DNA of 64,000 nucleotides from contig CM066043.1 in NCBI GenBank assembly GCA_033557465.1, positions 109,420,278 to 109,484,277 of the forward strand. The letters are read 5' to 3'. This DNA is from Ichthyophis bannanicus (taxonomy: Eukaryota; Chordata; Amphibia; Gymnophiona; Ichthyophiidae). The notes under the pieces are model-generated. The model saw only the letters and a list, made by a program, of their open reading frames with translations. It did not search any database and was not told where the DNA came from. The first letter of the stretch is position 1. Each line of letters begins with the position of its first letter. This document shows positions 31,945-44,720 of this stretch, one piece after another. Position numbers and translations under genes: made by a program.

Positions 31945-34900
31945 TTTGCTTTTCTGTCGTGTTTCTATGTGAAATATAGACTCAATTATCTGCATTGTGG
32001 GCCTGCCCCAACTATTCTCCCCAGGGAATTTAAAGGTGGTGAACTTCCCCATGTCTGAAAAGCCCCTGTTCTGAAATGTGCACGCCGCTCTATATGTGTA
32101 AATGCTGCTTTTTAGACATGGGGATGCTTCTAAAATAATCCCCTGTACCAACAAAACTTGAATAAAATGTTTTACATGTTAAGATGTAAAGTGAAACCTC
32201 AGCACTCGTCGTTGGGTGAGTTTCATTGTTGGTCTGGGAATATCCCATGTGAATGAACAGTTAACACTCTTTAGGGGTAATGTTTTTAAAGCGTTTTGTC
32301 AATAGAAATGGGCTTTTATAATGATCCCCTAGTGTGTAGCCAATGTGGAGGTATTCCCAGGGGTATAGTCTGGGCTGTGCACAGGTAGAATTGCGAGTAC
32401 ACGCATAGTTTATAAATGGTGTACTTCACTGCATACACTTACACCTATGCCGAAACAGGTGTAGATGTGCACTAGTGCATTTTGGCTGCGATTTCTGCAG
32501 GTTTTGTGGGGCTGTTAGAAAGGCTCATAGGCACCTCTGTTTTGAAAAATAGCCCCAAAATAGGCAGCCTGTCCTAAAAGTACTCTCTTTCTTATTTATG
32601 TAAAAAATGTATGTACAAATGACATTGCATAAATGTAACGTAAGAAATGGAGTTAGGGAACCAAGCTGGTTTTTTTTTTTTTTTTTTGCTTAACCCTCCC
32701 CACCCCCCCCCAACCAGAAAGGCATATCGTTGACCCTTTGTGTGTGCGGGGAAGAAGACTGCACTGCTGCAACCTCTGCTGTACTTGCTCCCTTTGCATG
32801 TGTGTGTGTATGTTTAGGAAGCTGGCACTGCTGTCATCCGTGCTGTGTAATATGTGGTAGAGAGTATACCTCAGGGAGGAGGGGAAGAGGCTTGCAATGA
32901 AGATGCCTGTGCAGTGTGGGTACAGTAGCAAGCAGATCAGTGGTTAACCAGTGTGATTTGCAGCGTGAACATATTGACTTCAGATGGGCTGCATATACAA
33001 TGGAAAGACAGACAGAAGTAGAATGGGCACACAGAAATAGCAAAGAGCACACTAGGCCAACACCCCTGAAAAGAGAAGAATATGCAAGTGTGACACTCCA
33101 GAATGCTTTGCGAATAAATGCATAGAAAGTGTCATTACCACACTCCTCACTGGATTAAAGATTGATGTCTTTCTATAATGGCAACAGTGAAATCCAACAC
33201 ACGCAGAGACTGCCTCAGTCATTGATCATCAAATGAGATTTCTGCAAGGGGGCATTGGAAGATGTTCCTACTGGTCTCTCCCAGAGGACATTCCCAAGTT
33301 TGCTGGATGCACACTCCTCGAGACTAGCCACATGTAGGGGGAAGTGGGAAGGAGATGGTTCTTATTTACTTACTGAAATCTTTTCTATACCACTTTAGTG
33401 CATTAATGCATCTTGTAGAGAGAACTGAACACAAGAAAATTTAGGGCAACAACATGAACATATGTAAATAGCTATATGATGTTTTAAGTTAACTGTGCAC
33501 AAAGGGCAATGTACTATGGTCATTACTTGAACAATGAGTTCTGTCATTTGAATGGTGACAGTGCTTAATAGCTTAAGTTTTGCTCACTTGGAACAGTGCG
33601 AACGCCTCTTACGTTTTGAATTTGATAGACGAGGAAGTGAGGTGAACAAACACCATTATTGAATGAGTGTGTAGGAAAGGATTTGACATAAGAAATTATG
33701 AAGAGTGGGAGAAAAATAGAGGAAACAGGTGGAGGGAGTGTCAGCAAGTGATGAAGAAATAGTGTGGGTGGTGAGAAAATGACCTCAAAAGAATGTGAGG
33801 AAAGAGGCTGAGACAACAGGTGAATGACAAACAAAAAAACAGAGCTGTAGAATAGAAGGAGAAAAGGGAATGAGCAACAGAGGAGGATCAAAAGTGATTG
33901 AAAGAATGAGACAAAAGAGCAAGAGATGGAAGGTGTGTGGGAGACAGAAAGCGAGAGAATGACAAAGCAACAGAGAGAGAGAGAGAGAGAGTGCTTGCAG
34001 GCAGTAGCTAGGAGAGACAGGCAGTGAAAGCTGATAGCTGTGTGACTCTCCTGCTCTGAACCGTGTAATCTCGTTAGACTGACCGTAAAATTGCGTTTAA
34101 TCTGCCGTTGCTGCCGCCACTGTGGTGCTGCTCCCGCCACTGTGGCGCTGCTCCTACGATTAAAGGATTTTTCTCATTCTGATATTGGGCCTCTGGGGAC
34201 CACTTGGAACCCCAGGCACCAGAGATGTGCTTACATATTAATTATCATAGGTTTCCACTCTCATTGTGTTTTATTTATCTTACAGTGTGTGGCATGAGTA
34301 CCCTATCTGAGTATCACCGCAAGACAAGAAACAAGAATACAATATACCTTCTACCGCTGCACTGCTCCTTTTACACTGCATACTGGGGCTTCATTTTAAA
34401 ATGTTTTATATTTCTGAAACAATTCAACACAGTGATGTTTTTACCAAACTGTGTTGCTGCCCAGGACCAGCTTTTCAGGGTTTTTTTTTTGTTTTACTTA
34501 ATAAATATTTTTAGAAAATAACTATGTTGACTTCGGGTTCCAGTGTTGCTTTGCTTTCAAACTTGCGGGAGGGCTGTGACACATGGACCAGGTAGCCCCA
34601 GGGCATTCTTGAGAGGGGAGGAGAGGGGGGTCCCTGTAAAAGAGCACAGCCACCTCTTGCACATAGAACAAATTGCAGGTGGGACCAAACTGATTTCTTT
34701 TATTTTGTCCCTGCCCATTCCTTTCAAGGCAGTTAGAAGATGCTGTGGGACAGAAAACTGTTTTCAGGGGTGGATTGTGTAATTGGGAAAGATTATCTGT
34801 GACTATGGATTTGTTGTGAGGAAGTTAGGGATGAAAAGACTCCGGAAGACAGCCGAGAGGAATGCAGCATTGCTGGCGATGAGGGGGGAAATTCATTACA

Positions 34901-37215
34901 TCTTTTAATGAGCTGGGATTTAAGGATCCCAATCACAAAACTTCACTGGTCCAAAAGAACCTAATTAACAGACAGTTTTGAAGTGTGACTTTTCAGTCCA
35001 TCTTCAAGAAGCTGTCCATGCGTGTGGATTTTGAGAGTATGCATGTAGTGTGTCTCTGCACCTACTTCTGACAGCTTGTTTTACGGGTTTCTTGCACCTG
35101 CAGGAATCTCTGGGCCTGATATTCAAAGGCATTTATATAGTTTGCAGACCTGTAAACTCTGTAAATGCCACTAAGCGGGATATTCAGCGGCACTAACACA
35201 CTTAATGCCGCCTGCACTCACCCTGCTGCTAAACGCTTAGCATCGGAGCACATTAGGGGTGTTTTGGGGAAGAGCAGAGATGGCACCGATCTCTAACCGG
35301 GCAGCTGCAAAATTGAGCCGCTATCCAGTTAGCGATATGCAGTGAAAGCCAGGCGCAGGAAACCCTGGTCTAACTTTCACTGCATATCGCTAAATGAAAA
35401 GCAGCTCAATATTGTCGCTGCCCGGTTTGCAATCGGCAAATGTGGCAAACCCAGATATTCAGCGCTGGGGCCAGATATGACCCTAGCATTGAATATCCAA
35501 GTTTAATGTTCTGCGCCAGCAGCTAGTCGCTTTAGCAGCGCTAACAGCCGGTGCTGAATATTGGGCCCTATAATTCTATCCTGCCTTATGCTATCCCTCA
35601 TTCTGGCCTGTTTTGACCGTTTCTTCCTGTTGAATTGTATACTTAGGACCTGATACTTTCAGGGTTTTTTTCTCCCACAGACAGTGGGTAAAAAGCCTTA
35701 GTAGATCAGGCCCTTTTTGTTCTTATTGTGTTATCTTGTATTTTTACTGTGTTGTTTTCACAATTAACATGCTGAGGTGTCCTTAGCCTCATTAGCCTGT
35801 TTCTCAATAAGTTCACCCAATGTGATTGTAACCAGAAATAATCTGTACACGCAGACAGACAGGCCACTGGGAGAAATTTGCTGCTAGAGCTGTCTGTCTG
35901 AGCTACCTAACCCAAGATGGCAGGCCCATAAGGTGGAACAGTGACGAGGTCATGATATTGGTCATCTCTTAGCGGAGCCATACATTCCCCGTCTTTGTAC
36001 AGTAGATACATGGCATGGTTGTGGCAAGAGTAAGATCATATGATAGCTATGCCTTCCATCAAGGCAGCTCCACCCTGTTCACCGTCTTAGTGACGTTCTA
36101 CAGTAAATGTGTATTGTCATTTAAAATAAAGCAATTCTTTCAAGTGCTGGTGTGCGAGACTATATTTGTTCTAGATGGAGGGATGTCTGTTCTGTGTAAA
36201 CTGAAAAGGAGATTTTAGTCTGGCCAATTTCTGGTCGACAGGACAATTGTTCCAGACATAATAACAAAACAAAAGAAAACTAAAATGTGAGAAGCATGAA
36301 AATTAACATGGGCAATGGAGTCAAACAAAACCCCTGAGGTCTGGTCACAGCTAATCTCACAGACCTGTCTGACTGCATCATCACAGGTGAAAAATGAGCT
36401 TCAGATAGTCCCACTACACCAAGTATTTTAGGCACTCTTTGAGAATCTCTCAGTGCACTACACTATGCCAGACTTTGTCTGCAACTCTCACATAAAACAA
36501 TTGTCTCACCTCACTATGCTGTCTCTGGGATTTACACTCCCATTACTGATAAAGGAAGCCTTGAAAGAAGCTGTGTTAATTTGTGTGCTTGTATGTTAAG
36601 TTCATGTAAATATATTAAAAAGTTTTTAACTGTTTGTTGTCTTGTAACTGTACATCTGATTTTAAGTTAAATTGGACACCAGATTTAATTTAATAGGAAA
36701 TTTATATTGTGCCTTTTGTAGCAAAGTACTCAAAGTGGATTACAAACTATAAATTATAAGAAATTATTTCAACCTAGTCAGCTTGTGAATCAGCTGGACT
36801 GGAGATGCCCTTCAAGCTCTTCTTCCCTATGTGATTCTCTCTCATACTCTTTGGTGACACCCTCACTAATCTAGTGGCACTAAGAGACTGATAGAGATGT
36901 GTATTCATTTGCTTGCCTTAAAAAATGAAGTGCACACAAAACTGATTTAATGCAATTAAAATCTATTTGTGCACTTTAAAAAAAATTGTTCATTCCAGAC
37001 ATTTGTTTTAATGAAAACAATCAGGAGAAAGTCTAAAACATCTGAAAAACTAAAAAATGGTGTGTTTATGCAAATCTCTAGAGGCTGATTTTTTTTTTTT
37101 TTTTTTTAGAAGTTGTGAGTTTTCTGTGTCATCTCTGCAACTATCATATTAGTTATATGTAACAGTACACAATGTCAAGACAGTCATTGTAACTGTAATT
37201 GCTTGCCACTGCTTC
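31945..37215. other. No gene seen; low-complexity tracts and a foldback element
   Basis: I find no supported coding region. Poly-T near 32669-32687, a (GA)n tract at about 33977-33990, a GCC/CTG-rich stretch at 34100-34155 and poly-T near 37089-37106 are visible. The 191-codon minus-strand frame at 33565-34140 is low-complexity (S, L, F, P) and I do not regard it as a gene. A SINE-like scrap with CTCAAAGTGGATTACAAAC lies at about 36690-36760. Confidence 0.5.
35111..35571. mobile_element. Foldback MITE-like element
   Basis: The ends GGGCCTGATATTCA (35112) and TGAATATTGGGCCC (about 35556-35571) are imperfect inverted repeats. The centre has a perfect 19-bp inverted pair, TAGCGATATGCAGTGAAAG (35330-35348) and its complement (35374-35392). 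Outside it, complementary blocks continue (AGCCGCTATC, CAATATTGTCGC), so most of the element could fold on itself. No ORF. Class unknown. Confidence 0.6.
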
Positions 37216-37320
37216 TGACTTGTGTGTGTGTGTGTTGTGTGCCATTGAGTCAATATTGACTTCTAGCAACCCAGCCCCTGGTTTTTCATAGCGGGGTATA
37301 ACCAGAAGTAGGATTGCCAG
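37216..37320 (-). repeat. RTE-related SINE or LINE tail
   Basis: GTGTGCCATTGAGTCAATATTGACTTCTAGCAACCC is the minus-strand form of the GAGTCG...CGACTC tail seen at 215-245, as carried by RTE-mobilised SINEs. A (GT)n tract precedes it. Confidence 0.5.
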
Positions 37321-37707
37321 GCCTTTGTTCCACGCAGTTAAGTATCTCCAAGAACAAGCAGGAATGTAGTCTTCAAATATGGGGTAATATTGGTACTGGC
37401 GGAGCCCACACAGGAACGCTATCCATTGTCCAATATGAAAGCCTTAGGAGCATGCCTTCCCAATTCCTCAGTTCTTCATCTTCCACAGAGCCAGCAGGAC
37501 GTGTTGTCCTGTCACCACTGAAAAACTTCTCTTTTTGGTGTGGAACATTATGCTTTTCCCTTCCCGTTGACGCCAGTCTGTCGAATCCGACACCAGTCCC
37601 GATAATTCTTTTTTATTTTACAATTTTCTTTAACGCGGTTTTCACAACTAAACTAGGCCTTTAGACCTCGATAGCCTTATCTTCAATCTTGAAGACAACT
37701 TTAAGGC

Positions 37708-39660
37708 ATGGAAAAGCCAACTAGTGGTTGTAAAAAATGCACCAAAGGTGCTGGTACCATATCAGTCACTGATAAACGCGACTGATGTCTAAAATGTTTG
37801 GGCCCTGAATATCAACCCAATTCTTGTCCTCTGTGCCAGCAAATGACAAAGAAAGGCCTAAAGGACTGAGCCAGACAGTATGGATCATTGTTTGCCTCAG
37901 ACTCAATGTCAGTCGCTTCCACTTCTGCGAGGGCATCGACTTCATCTCATGGGTCTTAGGTTTCTTCAAAGTCCAAGCATAAAAGTAAGTCAAAGTCTCT
38001 GGCCGCTCCAAAGTCACTGGTATCGGCATTGAAGACCAAGACCAAGGCCTGAGAGAAGTCCCAGTATCAGCATTGCGACTCCCCTAGAGGTGCTTCCGAT
38101 GCAGACCAGCCAGCCAAACAGCCCCAGTGGGAGGATCTGTCCTCCAAAGCACAAGAAGGACTGTGGGACGATCCCGAGGAATCAACCTCCGGAGACCTAC
38201 TGGTTCCATGTTCTGGGACTGTGGCTCAGAGCATCGTAGGTGATTCTATCCAGATATCGCTCATCTCCCTGGACCAGCACATGCTCTCAAGAGGAATTTG
38301 GCGGCACTGCTGGCAGTCTCGGTACAGATAACATCGAGAGCTGCAGGACTGCAGGCTTCCGCACCGAGCCTACAGCCAGGTATATCGGCCACAATGATGG
38401 CCCGCAAACCGGCATTAACGGAACCCTCGAGGGCGATACTATTATTGGAACCGACAAAGACCTCCAGTATCCAACAAACTCAAACTTACATGGCTCTCGG
38501 TTCCAATACATCCAAGCATTGGTATCAGCATTGACCTTAGACGTCCATGAAGCATTGAGGTCGAACCCAAGACACCGACACTTTGACTACTAACCAGACT
38601 CTGATTCCAGTTTCCAGAATCTTATGAGGGATCACTTGATTCCTGTGAACTTCCAGACATCCCTTTGGACCCCTCGCTGCCTCAAGAATGGCATTGGTCC
38701 CCACCAGAAGATATGGCCTTTCAGGACTTCATACGTGATATGGCAGCAGGGCTCACCATCACAGTAGCCTCAGAAAAGGAACTGAGGGTAGAGGAATTGG
38801 AGATACCCCAATACTCTCCCACGCCCAAGGAGGTGGCTACATTACTGGTGCATAGGATCCTACAGGATCTTATGCTCCGCATGTGGGAAGCCCCACTTAC
38901 GGTTCCGACTGTCAGCAAGAGGCTCGATACCATGTACCGAGTACCAGAGTGCACAGGCTTCCAAAAACCTCAGCTCACCCACCGCTCAATGGTGGTGGAA
39001 TCGGCTATGCTCCGCATAAAGAGCTTTAACCACCATTCATGCCACCTGGCTGAGACTCAAGGACACTCGATGCTTTTGAGCATCGATGCTTGATGCATGC
39101 ATGTTGGCCTCCAGAATAAACTCTTACATGCTGTACATGCTTTCTGAAGGATGTCACCAGAGATCTGGAGACTTTCACCCCCATGCTTTCTGAGGATAAG
39201 CAGAGTACATTCCAGACCCTCATCAAGCAATGCCAAAATAATTCTACATTTTTTACCAGGGCCTTTTTTAATGCCTTTGAATTAACAAGCAGAGTTTCAG
39301 CAGTCTGCACTGGGGCTCATTGAATGGCCTGGTTACAGGCATCAGATTTTGAGTAATGGGTCCAGGATAAACTGGCCAATGTCCCAGGTACTGGAGAAAA
39401 TATTTTTGGCAAAGATTGGAGGGAAAAAGCATGCGAGATTGAGACAGACGATCTCACCCTAAAATGCCTTTCCAGGAAAACAGCTGACCCATTCAAGAGG
39501 AAGGCTCTTCTGAAATCTTTCTATTCTAAAAAGAAGAGATACTCGCCTTCTGCTGTCTATCAGCCTCAGCAGAGGCAGCAGGGCCCTCGCCAGCCCAAAA
39601 GGCCCAAGGCTCCTAAGCCTCAACCAGCTGCACAGGCACAACCTGAGACTCGTTTTGACT
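37708..39660 (+). pseudogene. DIRS-3 gag-like gene
   Basis: Begins MEKPTSGCKKCTKGAG and carries the C-x2-C...CLKCLGPE...CPLC module with one stop. The conserved domain is open at 38665-39093: MDPSLPQEWHW, ILQDLMLRMWEAPL, DTMYRVPECTGFQKPQL and VVESAMLRIKS. A frameshift at about 39090 separates the C-terminal part, which includes KLANVPGTGENIFGKDW-like sequence near 39370 and a K/R/P/Q-rich end. Confidence 0.75.
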
Positions 39661-39989
39661 CCTTCCTGGAGAGCATTGCCAATCTGCCCCTGGAGGGTCC
39701 CCCCCAGCCCCTACACATAGCCGGCAGTAAATTTGAGAGACTAAGATCATACTCCACATACCCTGACTTAGAAGTGAAGTTCATGACTGCCATAGTATAT
39801 GCAAAACTACCCCATATGGAGAAACTACCCCAGGAGACTGTCACAATGCTCACAGGTGGCATCTCATAACATCAGAGCAGTGGACACTCGATTGTCCAAA
39901 CGGGTTATCAGCTTCACTTCAAAACCTTACCCCCCATGAGCTTCACAGGAGACTATCCCACCCAACCCCTTTAAAGCACTCTCTTAAAA

Positions 39990-41160
39990 GAAGAGGTGAC
40001 CACCCTGTTCTCCCAGTGTGCCATAGAAAGAGTTCTTTCTCCTCAAGAAAGGAAGGGCTTCTACTCTCCATATTTTCTCATTCCAAAGAAAACAGGAGGA
40101 TTTAGGCCCATTTTGGATCTCAGAGACCTAAACAAATTCATGGTCCGAGAAAAATTCAAAATGATTTCTCTAGGAACGCTCCTACTGTACCTCTAGAGAC
40201 ACGATTGGTTATGTTCTCTAGACCTAAAAGAGGCGTACATGCATTTACTGATCCATCCCTCACACAGACAATATCTGTGCTTTATGTTTTAAGGAAACCA
40301 CTATCAATATCGGTTTCTCCCCTTCGGTCTAGCCTCTGCCCCAAGAGTCTTCACAAAATGCATGGCATCAGTCGCTGCCTACCTATGCATCTTGGGTGTA
40401 TTCGTCTTCCCTACTTAGACAACTGGCTGATCAGGAGAATTCCCCTCAGGGGGTAAGACTCTCCCTTTATCACACTATCACAGTGCTCCAATACCTGCAT
40501 TTTGTCATAAACGTCCCAAGTCTCCAACCCAACAACTGGAGTTCATCGGAGCACTCTTAGACATTCAACAGGCCCGAGCTTTCCTTCCAAAGGATCGCTG
40601 TGCCCACCTCATTGAGCTGGCAAAGAGGGTGCAAAAGCAAAGCCTAGTAACAGTTCAAGAGATGCTACAGCTGTTATGACACACAGCCTCCACAGTCCAT
40701 GTCATCCCCTACGCTCGATTACATATGCAAGAAGCGCAGTGGACTCTGTCTTCTCAATGGATGCAAGCAAAGGGGCGTCTCAGAGACAAGATCCACATCA
40801 CCCCTCAACTGATCAAGTCCCTTCAGTGGTGGTGTTCTCCATAAAACCTACTCATCGGGTCACCTTTTCAGATGCCTCCACCTTGATGCACCTTGACAAC
40901 AGATGCTTCCAGTTGGATTGGGGAGCGCATCTGAATGACCTAACCACACAGGTACTATGGACACAAAAGGAATCTGCCCTGCAGATCAACCTCTGAGAAC
41001 TACGAGCACTGATAAATGCTCTTCGGGTTATTCAACCCCAACTTTCGGGGCAACCTGTTCTAGTCAGGACCAACAACCAAGTTGCCATGTTCTACATAAA
41101 TAAACAGGGGGGGGGGGGTCCCGTCCCTTCCCCTCTGCGAGGAAGCACTTTGCCAGTGGT
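39990..41160 (+). pseudogene. DIRS-3 reverse transcriptase-RNase H
   Basis: RT: YSPYFLIPKKTGGFRPILDL, WLCSLDLKEAYMHLLIHPS, LPFGLASAPRVFTKCMA and PYLDNWLIR, where LDN replaces the usual LDD. RNase H: RVTFSDAS, then LRALINALRV and a degraded TNNQVAMFYINKQGG followed by a G9 run at 41108-41118. At least six stops or frameshifts (for example 40195, 40291, 40454, 40995). Confidence 0.8.
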
Positions 41161-41679
41161 CCTTTGCCATCTCACACTGCATTCAGCTCAGAGGAGAACT
41201 CAATTCACCTCCCGGGAGAGCTCATTGTCCTTGTGGATAAGCTAAGCTGTATCCTTCGTCCACACGAATGGACCTTGCATCAGTAGATGGCTGCTTGGAT
41301 CTTCCAAATGTGGGGAACCCCACTCATAGATCTTTTTGCCACTCTACAAAACACACAGCTTCCACTCTTCTGCTCCAAGGTTCCATCACTGCACCTACAG
41401 GCCTCGGATGCCTTCCTCTACATTGGTGACGGGGACTGCTCTATGCATTCCCATGTATCCCCTTGATGTCCAAAATGCTTTTCAAGCTAAAGGCTGCCAA
41501 GGGCTCGATGATTCTCATAACCCCCCCCTCACTTTTGGCCGCATCAACCGTGATTTCCTCTGCTTCTTCGCCTTGTGCAGACTCAACCTTTCCGCCTAGG
41601 ATTTGCACCCAAACTCCTCTCTCAGGACTACGTTGGGATGGAAGACACTCCTCCATCCCAAACTTCACTTCCTATGCTT

Positions 41680-42165
41680 GACAGCATGGCTACTGAAGGG
41701 ATAGTGCTCGCTGACCTCGACCTGCCACAGGTGGTCAAAGATGTCCTCCTTGCATCACACAAAGATTCCACTAGGCGATCTTATGCCTTCAAGTAGCGCA
41801 GGTTTGTCCTCTGGTGCTCACCAAAAGACCCTGACCCCTTTTCTTGCCCAGGGGAGTCCCTTCTACAATATCTCCTCCACTTATCCTTAACAGATCTTAA
41901 AAAGAACTCAGGCTGTCCATGCAGTGGTTTGTGAAAGGCCGCAATGGCACTAAGGTGAATTCTCACTAACTCCTCACACCCCTTAGTAGCACACTTCATG
42001 TGGAGTCTCCTGCTGTCCAAGCCACCCATTAAGCCGCCTCCGGTAACCTGGGATCTCATTACGGTTCTCGCTCAACTTCTAAAGCATCCTTTGGAGCCTA
42101 TAGTCACCACTTCACTTTAGTTTCTATCTTGGAAGGTAATCTTCCTCATTGCCCTCTTGTCAGCT
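41680..42165 (+). pseudogene. DIRS-3 tyrosine recombinase, N-terminal half
   Basis: Contains LADLDLPQVVKDVLLASHKDSTRRSYAFK, a stop, RRFVLWC, then in other frames VRIHLSAIAAFHKPLHGQ-like sequence (on the complementary strand after 41880, a local inversion or misread), KPPIKPPPVTWDLITVLAQLLKHP and FLIALLSA at the break. The catalytic Arg, HxxR and Tyr are absent. Confidence 0.65.
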
Positions 42166-42687
42166 TTTTGCAGAGACTGCAGGCTGCCAGGTCGTGATCT
42201 GGCCCGAGGCAGCGTAGACAGCAGTCGTGTGTGTCGGTCAAAGACATAATTTTGGAGCACCGATCACACTTCTTAAAGCCACTGGTAGCCATGGGGGGGA
42301 AAAGTACCCCTGCGAGGTCGAAGACTCTGCCAGTGGGAGAAAAAGTCACGAAGATGCGAGGAAAAGAACGAAAACTACAAAAATAGACTGAACCCGGCAC
42401 CGAGGTCAGTAGGCGGGAAGAGTACTGGTGCGATACCGGAGATGAGTATGAAACTCGGACAGAAAAATCAACTTTTCTGGGGATAAGCCAGATGAACGTC
42501 TGAAGGGCTCCATGGAAAAAAGGAACTGAGCAAGATGGCACCCTTGGGCGGGAAGGGAATCACGCATGCGTGGTGGCATCTCCCAAAGGCTTTCTTTGAA
42601 AGCTGGGGGGATGCTTCCGCGAGGGCTCCGTTGGTGCCATCACCCATATGTGAGGACTGACTTCCTGCTTGTTCCTGGAGTAAGTAT
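42166..42687 (-). mobile_element. Inverted DIRS 5' fragment (terminal repeat plus gag start)
   Basis: The minus strand starts at 42687 with the DIRS end (CTTACTCCAGGAACAAGCAGG) and has the 5' leader and a gag start, MATSGFKKCDRCSKIMS...CLRCLGPDHDLAACSLC, whose cysteine module is intact. It breaks at 42165 against the recombinase of DIRS-3. Together 37342-42687 has two 5' ends facing each other. Confidence 0.75.
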
Positions 42688-44720
42688 ACAGCAATCCCGT
42701 TGTCCATGAAATCGCGAAAGCATCATATGCTATATGATATGGACTAGGTCACATGGAGCAGAAAAGAGAGCTCTTTGCATTCTCTGCTGTCACAAATAGA
42801 TTCACCTCTGGGTGTACCCACATTTGGAAGAGCTGGTGTGTGACTTTCAGGTCAAGAGACCACACATGCAGATCCAACTTCCAACAGAGCATTTGCTAGC
42901 TGATTTATTGCCTAGGTGGATAAACACCTGCAAGGTAATTTGGAGAGAGGTTGCTAGATGCCTAATTTTTTCTACTTCCAGACAGAGGGGTAGACAACTC
43001 AATCCACCTTGTTCGTTGACATAAAACATAGTGACCTGGTTGTCTGTTCTTATCATGACTACCTTTTCTTGAAGCTATGCAGAAGGCTCGAATAGCACTG
43101 AATATGGCCCTGAGTTTGAGGAGATTGATATAATGAGATCGTTCAAATTACTTCCACAATCCTTGAGTAGTTTGATGGAGGAGATTTTGGGGATTTATCC
43201 ACCATTATAAAGTCTGCTAAATTGACTTCAATATAGGTAGTCTTTTGCTGAGGGGCTGATGAGGTGCCTTTTGAGGTGCCACTGCAGTCACCGTATGTGA
43301 AGTCTGGGAAGAGGTAGAATATAGATGGTGTACTCTTTCTGAAATTCTGCAAACAAAATTCAAACTTTTGTGTCAAAAGATCTGAATTATTGAAAATTCT
43401 ACATGTTTTATTTGTTAAAATAACAAAGCATATAGTTTTTGAATAATACTTAATTTAAAATACAATACAGAAATAAAATATCACAAAATAGTGCCCAGAA
43501 TTCCAGCAGGAGTAATGGTGGGAAACGTGTGCCCTAGGACCTGGAGTACAAAGTGTGCTATCGTTGACTGTGTTGTGCTGAAGAACGAGGCCAGCTGTAC
43601 TAGCATGAAAGATGTTTCGGAAGGAATGTTTTTGCCTGCTTCATGATGATTTCTGTATGCATGATTAGTATTGACTGAACTGGAGTTTTCCTGATTGACC
43701 AAGAAGCCCAGTCTTTTGAGGAGCAATATGGTTTCTTGAATGGTGAACAAGAAGCTCATTCTTTTGAGGAACAATATGGTCTCTTGAATGGATCTCTGGA
43801 CACCTTTTCTTGAGACAGCAGATACAAGTCAATCATCCAGGCAGGGAAAGACATAATTTCCTTTTCTGAAGAGCTGAGCTGCCACCCACTAGAGACATTT
43901 CATGAATACCTGGGCACTGAGGAGAGACCAAAGAGTAGAACTTTGTATTGATAGTGCTAACTCTCGTATTGGAACCAAATTTCTAGTGCTTTGGGTGAAT
44001 GAGTATAAGCATCTTTCAAATTCAGTGAGGCATGCCAATTGTTCTAATCCAGCAGTGGCAACAGAGTGGCGAGGAAGTTCATTTTGAACTTTTCTTCTTC
44101 TTATGTGAAGATTGAAGTCACGCAGATCCAGTATTGGTTCGAGATCTCTTGACTTCTTGGGGATTAGGAAGTAGTAGAAGCCATGACCTTTCTGGGACGG
44201 CGGGACTCGATTGCTTAGTTGCATAGAAGTGTTGCAGTCTCTTCTGCCAGGATGGTTCAGTGCTCTCGGGGAGACAGTGAGTCCCCTTTGGTTGGAGGCA
44301 GTGTCTCGCAATTTATTTGGTAGCCTTGATGCACTATTGAAAGAACCATTGGTGTGTGGTAATTTCTTTCCATGCCTTCCTGAACTGAAGAATCCTGTCC
44401 ACTAATGAGGGTAGTCAAAAATTGGGATTAGATTTCCTAGAGGGAGCTGAAGTAGTTACTTGCTGCTTACGTATGTTCTCGTGGTTACTAACACCAGGCC
44501 TATGTCTGAGATAACTAATGTTGTGTGAATATGGTTGGCATCTTCTTCTTAAATAGAACTGTTGAAAATACTGGTAATGATAGGGTTTCCTGAGGACCGA
44601 TGAGAAGCTTTCTTGCACTGTTATATGCTGTCCAGAACTGTGGATAGTTCTTTCACTGAGGAGCTATCGTCTTATTTGTGACACTGCATATTTACACTTA
44701 TGGCCAAAAAGCTTGTCTGC
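42688..44720 (-). pseudogene. DIRS-5: old DIRS element, RNase H, RT and gag C-terminus
   Basis: RNase H remnant at 42847-43056: IRTDNQVTMFYVNEQGG. RT remnant at 43889-44311: GFYYFLIPKKS...PILDLRDFN, then SLTEFE-like and MKCL ends. The gag C-terminus (44415-44720) contains YLRRRCQPYS and a LADKLFG block. Divergent from DIRS-1 to DIRS-4. Continuation is at 47417-48107. Confidence 0.65.

Larger units (their letters stand above)
37342..42165 (+). mobile_element. DIRS-3: degraded DIRS element, plus strand, 3' end missing
   Basis: The 5' inverted end starts GTATCTCCAAGAACAAGC at 37342. Gag-like, RT, RNase H and recombinase follow in order, with many stops. Similarity to recombinase ends near 42165 inside the block preceding SARRISELQAL. 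The C-terminus and internal complementary region are missing, and sequence continues as an inverted DIRS 5' end (42166-42687). Confidence 0.8.

Noticed and set aside
33565..34140. 191-codon minus-strand frame
   Set aside because: Low-complexity Ser/Leu/Phe/Pro translation of A/G-rich DNA; no domain, no support as a gene.
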